A stretch of 64,000 nt of DNA from Arthrobacter sp. ES3-54 (GCF_029504395.1 NZ_JAQFIF010000007.1:124001-188000); one strand, 5' to 3'. Shown: positions 51,763 to 60,057, counted from the stretch's first letter. Notes: generated by a model from the sequence alone, not told the origin. Made by a program: numbers and translations.

Positions 51763-52701
51763 ATGACGCAGAACCCCTTGGAGCTGCCGAAGACGGGCAA
51801 CCTCTGGCGCACCGAACAACTGCTGGACCTCGGCTACGGCTCGCGCGCCATCCGCTCGCTCCTGGATTCAGGCGTCCTCGTCCGGCTCCGGTACGGCTGC
51901 TACATCCGCGCCAGCCTGTGGCGCGCCCAGTCCCCCACCGTCCGGAGCAGGCAGCTCATCTACGCACATGCCCACGGAACGCACACGACGTCGACAGGCA
52001 CCTTCCTCTACAGCCACATTTCCGCAGCGCGCCTCCGCCGCCTCCACTTATGGGACGTGGATGACGCGATCCATCTCCTCCAGAAAGTGCGCCCCTCTAA
52101 TGAGCGCCACGGCAGGGACGTCCGCTGCCACACGCGTCCCTTCGCCGATCACGATGTCGCCGTAGTGAACGGCCTCCGGACGACGTCCCTGGAGCGCACA
52201 ACGGCGGATTGCGCCATGCTGCTGCCCTACAGGCAGGCGTTGATCCTCACTGACCACGCGCTTCGCCTCGGCGCGGATCCGGCCGCGCTGCAGGCAATGG
52301 CAGATGATCTGGATGGCCGGCGGGGAATCCGGACATTCCGTCGTGTCCTCGCCTCGGCCGATCCGCGGTCCGAATCTCCCGGCGAAACCCTGGCCCGCGA
52401 CCTGATCCTGCGGTGTCGGATCAGGCCTCCTGAGCCGCAGCTTGAAGTGTCAAGCCGCGCTGGGCGCCACCGCCTGGACTTTGCGTGGAAGGAGGAGAAG
52501 GTCGCCCTCGAGTTCGACGGCAAAATCAAGTACTTCGATTACAGTCCCACAGCCGAGGTGCTCTTCGAGGAACGGCGCCGGGAGAAGGCCCTGACTGAAG
52601 AGGGCTGGCGGTTCGTTCGCGTTGAGTGGAAGGACCTCTTTCTGGAACAGGAATTCAAGAGCCGCCTGCTTCGTGCGCTGGCCGGCCGCCCGCATCCGTG
52701 A
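51763..52701 (+). CDS. AbiEi-like N-terminal plus DUF559 nuclease-like protein
   Basis: The 312-residue protein has an N-terminal winged-helix-like region (about 12-50: LWRTEQLLDLGYGSRAIRSL, then LVRLRYGCYIRASLW), as in type IV antitoxin AbiEi-like proteins. The C-terminal DUF559/Vsr-like PD-(D/E)XK fold (about 205-305) has GETLARDL, HRLDFAWKEEKVALEFDGK (candidate Asp-Glu-x-Lys acidic core) and GWRFVRVEWKDL. No cognate AbiEii-like toxin lies nearby, so it is a solitary actinobacterial form whose role is unproven. A repeat element starts four bases past its stop. Confidence 0.8.
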   Translation: MTQNPLELPKTGNLWRTEQLLDLGYGSRAIRSLLDSGVLVRLRYGCYIRASLWRAQSPTVRSRQLIYAHAHGTHTTSTGTFLYSHISAARLRRLHLWDVDDAIHLLQKVRPSNERHGRDVRCHTRPFADHDVAVVNGLRTTSLERTTADCAMLLPYRQALILTDHALRLGADPAALQAMADDLDGRRGIRTFRRVLASADPRSESPGETLARDLILRCRIRPPEPQLEVSSRAGRHRLDFAWKEEKVALEFDGKIKYFDYSPTAEVLFEERRREKALTEEGWRFVRVEWKDLFLEQEFKSRLLRALAGRPHP

Positions 52702-52705
52702 GCGT

Positions 52706-52774
52706 CGAATTCGCCGGAAGCCCTCGACGTCGCCGGAAACTTACGGCGACCCCGCAGGTTTCCGGCGAATTGGG
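52706..52774. repeat. GCCGGAA nested-palindrome element, copy 6
   Basis: Forward arms ATTCGCCGGAAGCC and GTCGCCGGAAAC; reverse arms TTACGGCGAC and TTTCCGGCGAAT. It lies between converging genes, four bases after the AbiEi-like stop. From 52775 to about 52900 the sequence is low-complexity, with a GGTCGGCGGACGGAGC-type tandem and no supported gene. Confidence 0.8.
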
Positions 52775-52923
52775 TGGCGGCGACCAGCGGCGGCCGGCGG
52801 CCGGAGCCGTCGGCGGCCGGCGGACCGGGCGGCGGTCGGCGGACGGAGCGGTCGGCGGACGGAGGCGGAGTATGTGGCGCCCCGGGGGGAACGGCGGAAT
52901 GGGTGCCGGCCGGAGGCGGAGGC

Positions 52924-53625
52924 CTAGGCCCCGTAGCTCGGTTCGCGCTTCTTGACCCAGCCGATCGCGAGCGAGGTCAGCGGCACGAAGGCGAACTCCA
53001 CGAGGGTCTTGTAGAGGAAGCCCACGAGGACGTAGTTCACGAACATCCCGGCGTCAGTAATGCCAATCACGGACGCGGCGATGCTGCAGAAGATCAGCGT
53101 GTCCACGAATTCGCCGGCCACGGAGGAGCCCATGATGCGCGCCCACAGGGACTTCTCTCCGGTGCGCGCCTTCATCTTCACGAGGATCCAAGAGTTGATC
53201 GTCTGGCCGGCGAGGAAGGCCAGCAGCGATGCCAGCACAATCTGCGGGACCGGCCCCAGGGCGCCTTCCAGGGCTGTCTGCTTGGAGGCACCGTACTCGT
53301 CGTCGAACCCCGGAAGGGCGATGATGACCCAGTAGCAGAGGGACGCGAAGATGGACAGGGCAAAGCTCGTAACGATGGCTTTTCGCGCCACTTTGAAGCC
53401 ATAGACCTCGCTGATGACGTCGCCCAGGATGTAGGCCAGCGGGAAGAGGAAGAATCCGCCGTCGGTGATGACAGGGCCGATCGCCACGCCCTTGGACGCC
53501 CCTATGTTGGACAGGATCAGCACCACGGCCATGACGGCCAGCATGATGCCGAAATGCGGGGAGCCGATCGAGGCGAATCTCGGCGGAGCTGACGCCGGGA
53601 AAGTCTTGGCGGAAGTCATGGGCAT
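52924..53625 (-). CDS. yhhQ: Queuosine precursor transporter (YhhQ / QPTR family)
   Basis: The 233-residue protein has about six membrane helices and the VUT_1/YhhQ pattern: ILSNIGASKGVAIG, GGFFLFPLAYILGDVISEVYG (about 52-72), the RKAIV basic loop, LLAFLAGQTINSWILVKMK, and GSSVAGEFVDTLIF. YhhQ imports queuosine precursors such as preQ0 or preQ1, and the gene symbol is by family. It fits the tgt gene at 45431, suggesting salvage rather than full synthesis. Two ATGs are possible, 53625 (MPMTS) and 53619; a much longer frame upstream is rejected. Confidence 0.88.
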   Translation of the reverse strand: MPMTSAKTFPASAPPRFASIGSPHFGIMLAVMAVVLILSNIGASKGVAIGPVITDGGFFLFPLAYILGDVISEVYGFKVARKAIVTSFALSIFASLCYWVIIALPGFDDEYGASKQTALEGALGPVPQIVLASLLAFLAGQTINSWILVKMKARTGEKSLWARIMGSSVAGEFVDTLIFCSIAASVIGITDAGMFVNYVLVGFLYKTLVEFAFVPLTSLAIGWVKKREPSYGA

Positions 53626-53671
53626 TCCATTCGTAGTGGTTCGCTCGGCGGCCCATGCTCCCAAGGGAAGA

Positions 53672-53706
53672 CACTGGACGGCCGGCTGTATTAGCACTGG
53701 ACGGCC
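53672..53706. repeat. Direct repeat upstream of the queuosine-precursor transporter
   Basis: CACTGGACGGCC occurs at 53672-53683 and again at 53695-53706 (23-base period), with an AT-rich GCTGTATTAG between. It lies 47-81 bases upstream of the transporter start and could be a regulator site or the edge of a duplication. Confidence 0.45.
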
Positions 53707-53816
53707 CCGGTGACTCACGACGCCGGAACCGCCTCCATTCTCGCACCCGGCGGCGCAGGCACGGCAGTTCCGGCACATTGGTGTGGGCGCGGCGCTGTGG
53801 ACCCGGCCAGTAGCCG

Positions 53817-53886
53817 CGAGTTCGCCGGAAACGCTCGTAGTCGCCGGAAATATACGGCGATCCGGGGCGTTTCCGGCGAATTCGAG
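53817..53886. repeat. GCCGGAA nested-palindrome element, copy 7
   Basis: Outer arms TTCGCCGGAAACGC and GCGTTTCCGGCGAA are perfect 14-bp complements. Inner arms GTCGCCGGAAAT and ATACGGCGAT close a second stem. Confidence 0.85.
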
Positions 53887-53992
53887 GTCTGTGGGGCGGC
53901 GAAGACGGGGCTGCGGGGCGGCCTGCCTCGGCCTGCCTCGCCCTCCCTACCGCCCTGGCTGGTCACGGCGGTGTGGACCCGGCCAGTAGCCG

Positions 53993-54062
53993 CGAGTTCG
54001 CCGGAAACGCTCGTAGTCGCCGGAAATATGCGGCGATCCGGAGCGTTTCCGGCGAATTCGAG
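53993..54062. repeat. GCCGGAA nested-palindrome element, copy 8
   Basis: Almost identical to copy 7, lying exactly 176 bases downstream in the tandem duplication. Its distal end is 83 bases past the MHS permease stop. Confidence 0.85.
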
Positions 54063-54145
54063 GTCTGTGGGGCGGCGAAGACGGGGCTGCGGGGCGGCCT
54101 GCCTCGGCCAACATTGCCTGCCCTCCCTAGGCCTGGATTGGCAGC

Positions 54146-55561
54146 CTACCGGCGCGAGGCGTCGATGAGGTCCTTGTCGTCGTCCTTGGGGCCGGTAGTA
54201 CCTGTGCCCGGGTCGACAGCGGCCGGGGCCCAGGCGTGACCCTGCTCGTGGTCCAGGTGCGTGGACTTCTTGTTCTTCAGGGCGAAGATGTAGACCAGCA
54301 GGGAGATGCCGATGGCCACGGTGACGTAGGTGAAGAACAGTTCTTCCTGGCCCGCCTTCTGCAGGGCCGCGCCGATGAGCGGGACGGTGCCGCCGAAGAG
54401 CGAGTTGGCAATCGCGTAGCCCAGGCCGACTCCGAGGGCGCGGATGGACGCGGGGAACAGTTCGGCCTTCACCAGGGCGTTGATGGAGGTGTAGCCGCCC
54501 ACGATAAGCAGGCCTCCCATCATGAGCAGGAACGCGGTCATCGGATCCTTGGTTCCGGCAAGGGCGGACAGGAGCGGCCAGGTGAACAGGGCGCCGGTGA
54601 TGCCGAACCACAGCAGCAGCGGCTTGCGGCCCACCTTGTCCGAGATGATGCCGTAGACCGGCTGGAGCAGCATGAAGATGAACAGCGCCCAGAAGTTGAT
54701 GACCGAGGTGTCGGTCTTGGCGATGCCGGAGGTATCGTTCATGAACTTCAGGATGAAGTTGGTGTACGTGTAGAACGCCACCGTGCCACCAAGGGTGATT
54801 CCGATGCAGATCATGAGCGGCTTCCAGTAGCTGGTGAACAGCAGCTTCATGGTCCCCGGCTGCGCCTGGCCCGCCACGGCAGGGGCCTTTGCGGCCTCGA
54901 TCTGTTCGGCCGAGACGGTTTCCTCCATGGAGCGCCGGAGCCACAGGACCACCAGGGCGGCCACCCCGCCGATCGCGAACGGGATACGCCAGCCCCACTC
55001 GGTCAGCTCGGCCTTGGGCATGGCGTTCTGCAGGACCACGAGGACCAGCAGGGCCAGCATCTGGCCGCCGATCAGCGTGACGTACTGGAAGCTGGAGAAG
55101 AAGCCGCGGCGCTTGGAGGTTGCGGCCTCGGACATGTATGTGGCGCTGGTGCCGTACTCACCGCCCACGGAGAAGCCTTGGATCACGCGGATGAGAACCA
55201 GCAGGATCAATGCCCACAGGCCGATCACGTCCTGGGTGGGCAGCACGGCGATGGCGAAGGAACCCGCGGACATCATGGTCACACTCAGCGTAAGCGCGGC
55301 CTTGCGGCCCTTACGGTCGGCGTACCGGCCGAAGAACCAGGCACCGATCGGGCGCATCAGGAACGACGTCGAGAAGACGGCCATCGCCTCGAGACCGGCC
55401 TGTAGCTCGTCCGTGGAGTTGAAGAAGTGCGCCTGGAAGTAGGCCGCAAAGACGGTGTAGACGTAGAGGTCGTACCACTCGACAAGGTTGCCGGCCGAGC
55501 CTTTGAGGATGTTGCCGACGGCTTTCCGGGTCTGGGCCGCTTCGGACAGTTGGGTGCTCAT
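54146..55561 (-). CDS. MFS permease, metabolite:H+ symporter (MHS) family
   Basis: The 471-residue permease has twelve predicted helices. GNLVEWYDLYVYTVFAAYFQ, ADRKGRKAALTL, RVIQGFSVGGEYGTSATYMSE and ISDKVGRKPLLLWFG resemble alpha-ketoglutarate/citrate-proton symporters (KgtP-like). Proton-coupled uptake of a dicarboxylate is a reasonable guess, not shown. ATG 55561 begins MSTQLSEAAQ with GGTTC-type spacer and a GAAGG element upstream; a 240-residue upstream extension is only a shadow of the divergent kinase gene. The C-terminal tail is hydrophilic and acidic. Confidence 0.9.
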   Translation of the reverse strand: MSTQLSEAAQTRKAVGNILKGSAGNLVEWYDLYVYTVFAAYFQAHFFNSTDELQAGLEAMAVFSTSFLMRPIGAWFFGRYADRKGRKAALTLSVTMMSAGSFAIAVLPTQDVIGLWALILLVLIRVIQGFSVGGEYGTSATYMSEAATSKRRGFFSSFQYVTLIGGQMLALLVLVVLQNAMPKAELTEWGWRIPFAIGGVAALVVLWLRRSMEETVSAEQIEAAKAPAVAGQAQPGTMKLLFTSYWKPLMICIGITLGGTVAFYTYTNFILKFMNDTSGIAKTDTSVINFWALFIFMLLQPVYGIISDKVGRKPLLLWFGITGALFTWPLLSALAGTKDPMTAFLLMMGGLLIVGGYTSINALVKAELFPASIRALGVGLGYAIANSLFGGTVPLIGAALQKAGQEELFFTYVTVAIGISLLVYIFALKNKKSTHLDHEQGHAWAPAAVDPGTGTTGPKDDDKDLIDASRR

Positions 55562-55644
55562 CAATGAACCTTCCTGGATCCGGCGCCGCCAGGAGGCAAC
55601 CCCGTCCGCCACCTTAGTCCGCGTGATCCGGAACACTAAGGTTT

Positions 55645-55674
55645 TGTTCATACTGTTCATGGATTGCTTGTTCA
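55645..55674. promoter_or_regulatory. Triple TGTTCA direct repeat in the permease / kinase divergent region
   Basis: TGTTCA occurs at 55645-55650, 55654-55659 and 55669-55674 (9- and 15-base periods) in an AT-rich stretch midway between the two divergent starts. This could be a regulator site; no regulator gene is adjacent. Confidence 0.35.
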
Positions 55675-55718
55675 CGAGCACAATGCGGGTGGTTTTGGCG
55701 GGATGGCAGGATGGGACC

Positions 55719-56603
55719 ATGACTTCTACCGCATTCGATTCCGCCGCCCTGGCAGTTGCCGATACCGCCTCCGACGCCGCCTCCTCCCCCGCCGTCGCGC
55801 TGACCATCGCAGGCTCCGAAGCGACCGGCGGCGCCGGCGCACAGGCTGACCTGAAGACTTTCCAGGAACTCGGCGTCTTCGGGATCGCGAACCTGACCTG
55901 CATCGTGTCCTTCGATCCCAAGGACAACTGGAACCACCGCTTCGTGCCGGTGGACCAGCAGGTCATCGCGGACCAGTTGGAGGCGACGACGGCGGCGTAC
56001 GGCGCCGCGTCCGGCGCACCGGGCGTGCTGGACACCGTCAAGATCGGCATGCTGGGCAGCCCCGCGACGATTTCGACCGTGGCCGCGGCGCTGGCAGCCG
56101 GGCAGTTCGCCAACGTGGTGCTGGATCCGGTGCTGATCTGCAAGGGCCAGGAGCCGGGCCACGCCCTGGACACCGACCAGGCGCTCAAGTCCCACATCCT
56201 GCCGCTGGCCACCTTCGTCACGCCGAACCACTTCGAGGCCGAGTCGCTGTCCGGGCTGGAAATCACCGACGTCGAGTCCCTCAAGGCCGCCGCGGTCCGC
56301 ATCCATGAGCTCAGCGGCGCCGCGGTGCTCGCCAAGGGCGGCGTGCGGCTGGAAGGCCCCGACGCCGTCGACGTCTATTACGACGGCGAAACCCTGGAAG
56401 TCCTGTCCGCCCCGAAGGTGGGCGAAGTGGCGGTCTCGGGCGCCGGGTGCTCGCTGGCCGCCGCGGTGACGGCCGAGCTCGCCAAGGGTGCGACGCCGCT
56501 GGCGGCCGCCCGGACGGCAAAGGCGTTTGTGACCGCAGGAATCCGGAACCGGGTGGCCTCGGGCGCCCCGTTCGATGCCTTGTGGCAGGGCGGCCCGCGC
56601 TAA
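55719..56603 (+). CDS. ThiD/PdxK-type hydroxymethylpyrimidine or pyridoxine kinase
   Basis: A 294-residue ribokinase-fold kinase. ALTIAGSEATGGAGAQADLKTF (about 27-48) is the ThiD substrate motif. KIGMLG, LDPVLICKGQ, TPNHFEAESLSGLE and VSGAGCSLAAAVTAELAKG follow; the last has Cys in place of Asp (GAGC), as in ThiD/PdxK dual kinases. It phosphorylates HMP for thiamine or pyridoxine for vitamin B6 salvage. ATG 55719 is chosen; the longer frame from 55488 overlaps the divergent permease gene. No other thi genes are adjacent. Confidence 0.87.
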   Translation: MTSTAFDSAALAVADTASDAASSPAVALTIAGSEATGGAGAQADLKTFQELGVFGIANLTCIVSFDPKDNWNHRFVPVDQQVIADQLEATTAAYGAASGAPGVLDTVKIGMLGSPATISTVAAALAAGQFANVVLDPVLICKGQEPGHALDTDQALKSHILPLATFVTPNHFEAESLSGLEITDVESLKAAAVRIHELSGAAVLAKGGVRLEGPDAVDVYYDGETLEVLSAPKVGEVAVSGAGCSLAAAVTAELAKGATPLAAARTAKAFVTAGIRNRVASGAPFDALWQGGPR

Positions 56604-56627
56604 CTCGGGGCAGAGGCGCTAAGCCGC

Positions 56628-56695
56628 CGAGTTCGCCGGAGCCTCTCCAGTTCGCCGGAGGTTTGCGGCGAACTGGCGAGCTTCCGGCGATTTGG
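56628..56695. repeat. GCCGGAA nested-palindrome element, copy 9
   Basis: Forward arms GTTCGCCGGAGCC and GTTCGCCGGAGG; reverse arms TTTGCGGCGAAC and CTTCCGGCGATT. It lies 24 bases after the kinase stop and 18 bases before the serpin stop, between converging genes. Confidence 0.8.
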
Positions 56696-56713
56696 AACCC
56701 ACTTGGCCACACG

Positions 56714-57984
56714 TTAGCGCGGGTCCGCGACCTTCCCCATGAATAGAGGCAACCCGGTCTCGACGTGCACGATCTCGTAGAGGAACGGCCGGTCGAACTC
56801 GATGGTCTCGTCCGGGAGGGGCGGCGCACCGGTCACGGCACCGTCAATCTGCGTCACGGCCGCGGCCACCGTTCCCTTCTCCGCAACGGTGATGTTGGCA
56901 GCCTGCCCGGCCTGGGTGATGGTGAGTCTGTCCTGGATGGCGTCGAAGTCTTCGTTGGTGACCAAGGTCTTGGCCAGGCCCAGCGACTCGAATACTTTCC
57001 GAAGGTCGAAGCTGCTCTTATGGTCCCACTTGGGCAGGGAGATCAGTGCGGAGACCTCCGGGGCCGTGTCCAGGGCCGCCGCAATCTCCGCCAGCTTGGC
57101 GGCCGAGAGGGTCTCCGGCCCAACGCCTGGACCGGGCAGCACCAGCCGCATGACAAATCCTTCTGCGTACGGCAGCTCCACCGCCCGCCAGCCGACACCC
57201 TCCGCGTAGGCCAGCTCCAGCTCCTTGTGCATCGTCGGCACGCTGATTTCCTCGCCACCGGCCTTGGTGAAGGGCAGGTCTGAGGTGTTGTCCGAATCAA
57301 ACGGCGCACTCCAGGCGGCAGCGAAGTACACAGCATTGAGCAGGCTGAAGGTGTTGTCCGGATCGTATTTCGCCGGAGCCTTCTTGATCCGGCCGCCCGT
57401 GTTCTTGTCGACCCAGGCATCCAGGCAGGCCTCGTGGCGGCCTCATCCCGGAAGGCAACGGGATACACGCCGGTGCCATAGTGCCTGGCAAGTGTTTCCA
57501 GGTAGTTCTTTCCGGTGGATACATCCTTGTCCACAAACAAGCCATTGGCCGCATGCATGACCGGCTTCCGGGGCGGATCCTTTTCGTCCACCGAGCCGGG
57601 ATCGCCGTCGTACGCCGTCAGGGACCCGAGCACGGCGTTCATGGACTCGTCCCGGTTGGCGCCCGGGAGCCCCAGCACCTTGTCCATTTCGACGGCGGTC
57701 TCCCCGGAGGCCCCTGCCCGCAGCATAGCGAGCGCTATCAGCAGGCTGCCGGGGGACGACACCACGTTCCCATCAGACCCTTCACCGCCGTCAGCCAGGA
57801 GGGCGACTCCCAACGTCAGGGCGGATGCCCGGAATGCCTGCAGTTCGGCAGCGTACACGGCGCGATCCACCGAAGCCCGTTCCACGCCGTCGGCCTTCAA
57901 GAGCATGGGGGCGGGGGCCGAACATGCGGTGAGGGCCGCAACGGCTCCCGCCGCAGCAATTCTGGCCACCTTCAACGTCTTCAT
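56714..57984 (-). pseudogene. Lipoprotein serpin interrupted by a single-base frameshift
   Basis: The first part (57984 to about 57435) encodes a signal peptide with lipobox LTAC (Cys21) and the N-terminal half of a serpin (NVVSSPGSLLIALAMLRAGA). The frame then needs one extra base near 57434-57435, after GAT GAG GCC GCC AC. The rest (to 56714) then reads EACLDAWVDKNTGGRI, LLNAVYFAAAWS, a reactive-centre-loop region ITVAEKGTVAAAVTQ, and the serpin signature FDRPFLYEIVHVETGLPLFMG. About 423 residues if joined, the normal serpin size. It could be a true mutation, a phase-variable site or a sequence error. Ribosome site GGAGGG precedes the ATG. Confidence 0.85.
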
Positions 57985-58143
57985 TGTTGCCCTCCGACAG
58001 GTGCGCCCGAATTATTGGCGGGAATCCGCCCCTCCACAGTCAACCAGCCGGAACCTGGCAGAACGATGCCTGTACGGTCACGGTTTGCCGTCGTTTTGGT
58101 CGCGGGCGCCGTTCCGGTGGTTCCCATCCGGTGCGCCGTCCGC
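57985..58143. other. Leader region of the serpin gene
   Basis: This gap holds a TTGACT (near 58040 on the minus strand) and an AATAAT word about 20 bases downstream, a poorly spaced promoter candidate. Nothing else is seen before the repeat element. Confidence 0.35.
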
Positions 58144-58250
58144 CGAGTTCGCCGGAACCGCTCCGGTTCGCCGGAAGTTTCCAGCGAACTGGGGACTTTC
58201 CGGCGAGCTGGAGACTTTCCGGCGAACTGGGGACTTTCCGGCGAACTCGG
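58144..58250. repeat. GCCGGAA nested-palindrome element, copy 10, expanded
   Basis: Two forward arms (GTTCGCCGGAACC, GTTCGCCGGAAG) are followed by four tandem reverse arms. These 19-bp units start at 58178, 58197, 58216 and 58235; the consensus is TTTCCGGCGAACTGGGGAC and the last is truncated. Other copies have only two reverse arms. It ends nine bases past the poxB stop. Confidence 0.85.
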
Positions 58251-58258
58251 AGGCCGCC

Positions 58259-60007
58259 TCAGCGCCGCGGGATGTTCCGCAGGTTGCTCCGAGCCATGCT
58301 GACGGCCTCGCCGGCGCCCCGGTTGAGGACCACCTTGGACATGGCCGTGGCGAAGCCCAGGACCTGCGCGCCCTTGATCTTGGGCGGGAGGGACAGTGCC
58401 TTGGGGTCCGTGATGAGCTCCACGAGCGACGGCCCGGGGTGGGCGAAAGCTTCCCGGTACGCGGCCTCGATGCGGGTCGGGTCCGTGACGCGGACGGCGT
58501 GGAAGCCCAGGGCCCGGGCAACGTCGGCGTAGTTGGCGTCCGGGACGTCGACGCCGAAGTCGGGGAGCCCGTCCACCAGCATTTCGAGTTTCACCATGCC
58601 CAGGGTGGAGTTGTTGAAGACCACCACGTTCACCGGCAGCCGGTGCGCGGCGACCGTGATGAGCTCGCCCAGCAGCATGGACAGGCCGCCGTCGCCGGAG
58701 ACCGAGACCACTTGCCGGCCGGGGTAGGCCAGCTGGGCGCCGATCGCGTGCGGCAGCGCGTTGGCCATGGACCCGTGCAGGTAGGACCCGATCAGCCGGC
58801 GGGTGCCCAGCGGGTTGATGTACCGGGCGGTCCAGACGTTGCACATGCCGGTGTCAGCCGTGAAGATCGCGTCCTCGGCCGCCACCTGGTCCAGCAGCGA
58901 GGCCGCGTATTCCGGGTGGATCGGCTGCTTCTTCCCGACGTTCCGGGTGTACGCCCCCACGGCCTTGTTCATGAGCCGGTCATGCTTCTTGAGCATCTGG
59001 TTGAGGAAGCGGCGGCTCTTTTTTGGCTGCAACCGTGGCATCAGCGCGGCCAGGGTGGGCAGCACGTCCCCGTGCACGGCAACGTCGACGTCGGTCCGCC
59101 TCCCCAGTTTGTGCGCGGCCCGGTCCACCTGCGCCGTCCGGGTTCCGGGGAGGAACTGGTCGTACGGGAAGTCGGTGCCCAGCAGGATCAGCAGGTCCGC
59201 ATCCTCGATGCCCTCGGCCGCGGCGCCGTAGCCCAGCAGTCCCGTCATGCCGATGTCGTAGGGATTGTCGTACTGCATGAAGTCCTTGCCCCGGAGGCTG
59301 TGGCCGATCGGCGCCGCGAGCAGTTCGGCGAGGGCAATCACCTCGTCGTGCGCGCCCTGCACGCCGGCTCCCGCAAAGATCGCGACCTTCTCGGCGGCGT
59401 TAACGGCGTCCGCCAGTTCCCGCACGCTGGCGGGGTCCGGCGTCAGCGTCGCAGGCCGGAACGCCGCAGGGGCCGGCGTCGGAGCTGTCGCCTCCAGGCC
59501 GGCGATGTCACCGGGAAGCGTCACGACGGCGACGCCCCGGAGCCCGACGGCGTGCTGGATGGCGCTGTGCATGACCCGGGGCGCCTGCTCCGCGGTGCTG
59601 ACCAGCTCGGAGTAGACCGAGCATTCGTTGAAGAGCCGGTCCGGATGGGTCTCCTGGAAGAAGCTGCTGCCGATCTGCTTGCTCGGAATGTGCGAGGCGA
59701 TGGCCAACACCGGAGCCCCGGAGCGGTTGGCATCGTACAGTCCGTTGATCAGGTGCAGGTTGCCGGGCCCGCAGGAGCCAGCGCACACCGCGAGCTGGCC
59801 GGTCAGCTGGGCTTCCGCCGCCGCGGCGAACGCGGCCGCCTCCTCATGCCGGACATGGATCCAGTCAATGCCGCCCTGCTGCGAGCCGCCGGTCTGGCGA
59901 ACGGCGTCGACGATCGGGTTGAGGCTGTCCCCCACGATCCCGTAAATCCGCTGCACGCCGGCAGCTTGGAGTTGTTCGATGAGCTGGGTGGCAAGTTCCT
60001 TGGCCAT
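58259..60007 (-). CDS. poxB: Pyruvate oxidase / pyruvate dehydrogenase (quinone), PoxB type
   Basis: The 582-residue ThDP- and FAD-dependent enzyme oxidatively decarboxylates pyruvate to acetate at the membrane. Markers: VGDSLNPIVDAVR at the N-terminus, RHEEAAAFAAAAEAQLTG (catalytic Glu), AGSCGPGNLHLINGLYDA, HIPSKQIGSSFFQETHP, and the ThDP motif SGDGGLSMLLGELITVA with FNNSTLGM (about 425-460). ATG 60007 matches the family start MAKELATQLIEQL; the longer frame from 60046 is not used. A -10 TATATT lies about 45 bases upstream. Confidence 0.92.
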   Translation of the reverse strand: MAKELATQLIEQLQAAGVQRIYGIVGDSLNPIVDAVRQTGGSQQGGIDWIHVRHEEAAAFAAAAEAQLTGQLAVCAGSCGPGNLHLINGLYDANRSGAPVLAIASHIPSKQIGSSFFQETHPDRLFNECSVYSELVSTAEQAPRVMHSAIQHAVGLRGVAVVTLPGDIAGLEATAPTPAPAAFRPATLTPDPASVRELADAVNAAEKVAIFAGAGVQGAHDEVIALAELLAAPIGHSLRGKDFMQYDNPYDIGMTGLLGYGAAAEGIEDADLLILLGTDFPYDQFLPGTRTAQVDRAAHKLGRRTDVDVAVHGDVLPTLAALMPRLQPKKSRRFLNQMLKKHDRLMNKAVGAYTRNVGKKQPIHPEYAASLLDQVAAEDAIFTADTGMCNVWTARYINPLGTRRLIGSYLHGSMANALPHAIGAQLAYPGRQVVSVSGDGGLSMLLGELITVAAHRLPVNVVVFNNSTLGMVKLEMLVDGLPDFGVDVPDANYADVARALGFHAVRVTDPTRIEAAYREAFAHPGPSLVELITDPKALSLPPKIKGAQVLGFATAMSKVVLNRGAGEAVSMARSNLRNIPRR

Positions 60008-60051
60008 GGGTGCACGCTCCCGCGAGTTGGATCGATGAGCTGACACAGGCC

Positions 60052-60057
60052 AATATA
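60052..60057 (-). promoter_or_regulatory. -10 box of poxB
   Basis: On the minus strand TATATT lies 45 bases before the ATG, with a weak TTGCGG -35 candidate 15 bases further upstream. Confidence 0.45.

Larger units (their letters stand above)
53796..54130. repeat. 176-bp tandem duplication carrying two nested-palindrome elements
   Basis: The unit starting TGTGGACCCGGCCAGTAGCC at 53796 begins again at 53972. The copies differ at few positions up to the CGGCCTGCCTCGGCC region, where the second copy diverges near 54110. Each unit carries one complete GCCGGAA element (53817-53886 and 53993-54062) plus AGGTCTGTGGGGCGGCGAAG. The array is intergenic, between the MHS permease stop and the transporter gene. 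Confidence 0.8.

Noticed and set aside
53625..53800. preQ1 riboswitch upstream of the queuosine-precursor transporter
   Set aside because: No preQ1 aptamer consensus could be seen in the leader; only a direct repeat and GC-rich sequence.
58144..58250. Possible CRISPR-like array
   Set aside because: The 19-bp units are contiguous without unique spacers and share arms with dispersed palindromes elsewhere; no cas genes.
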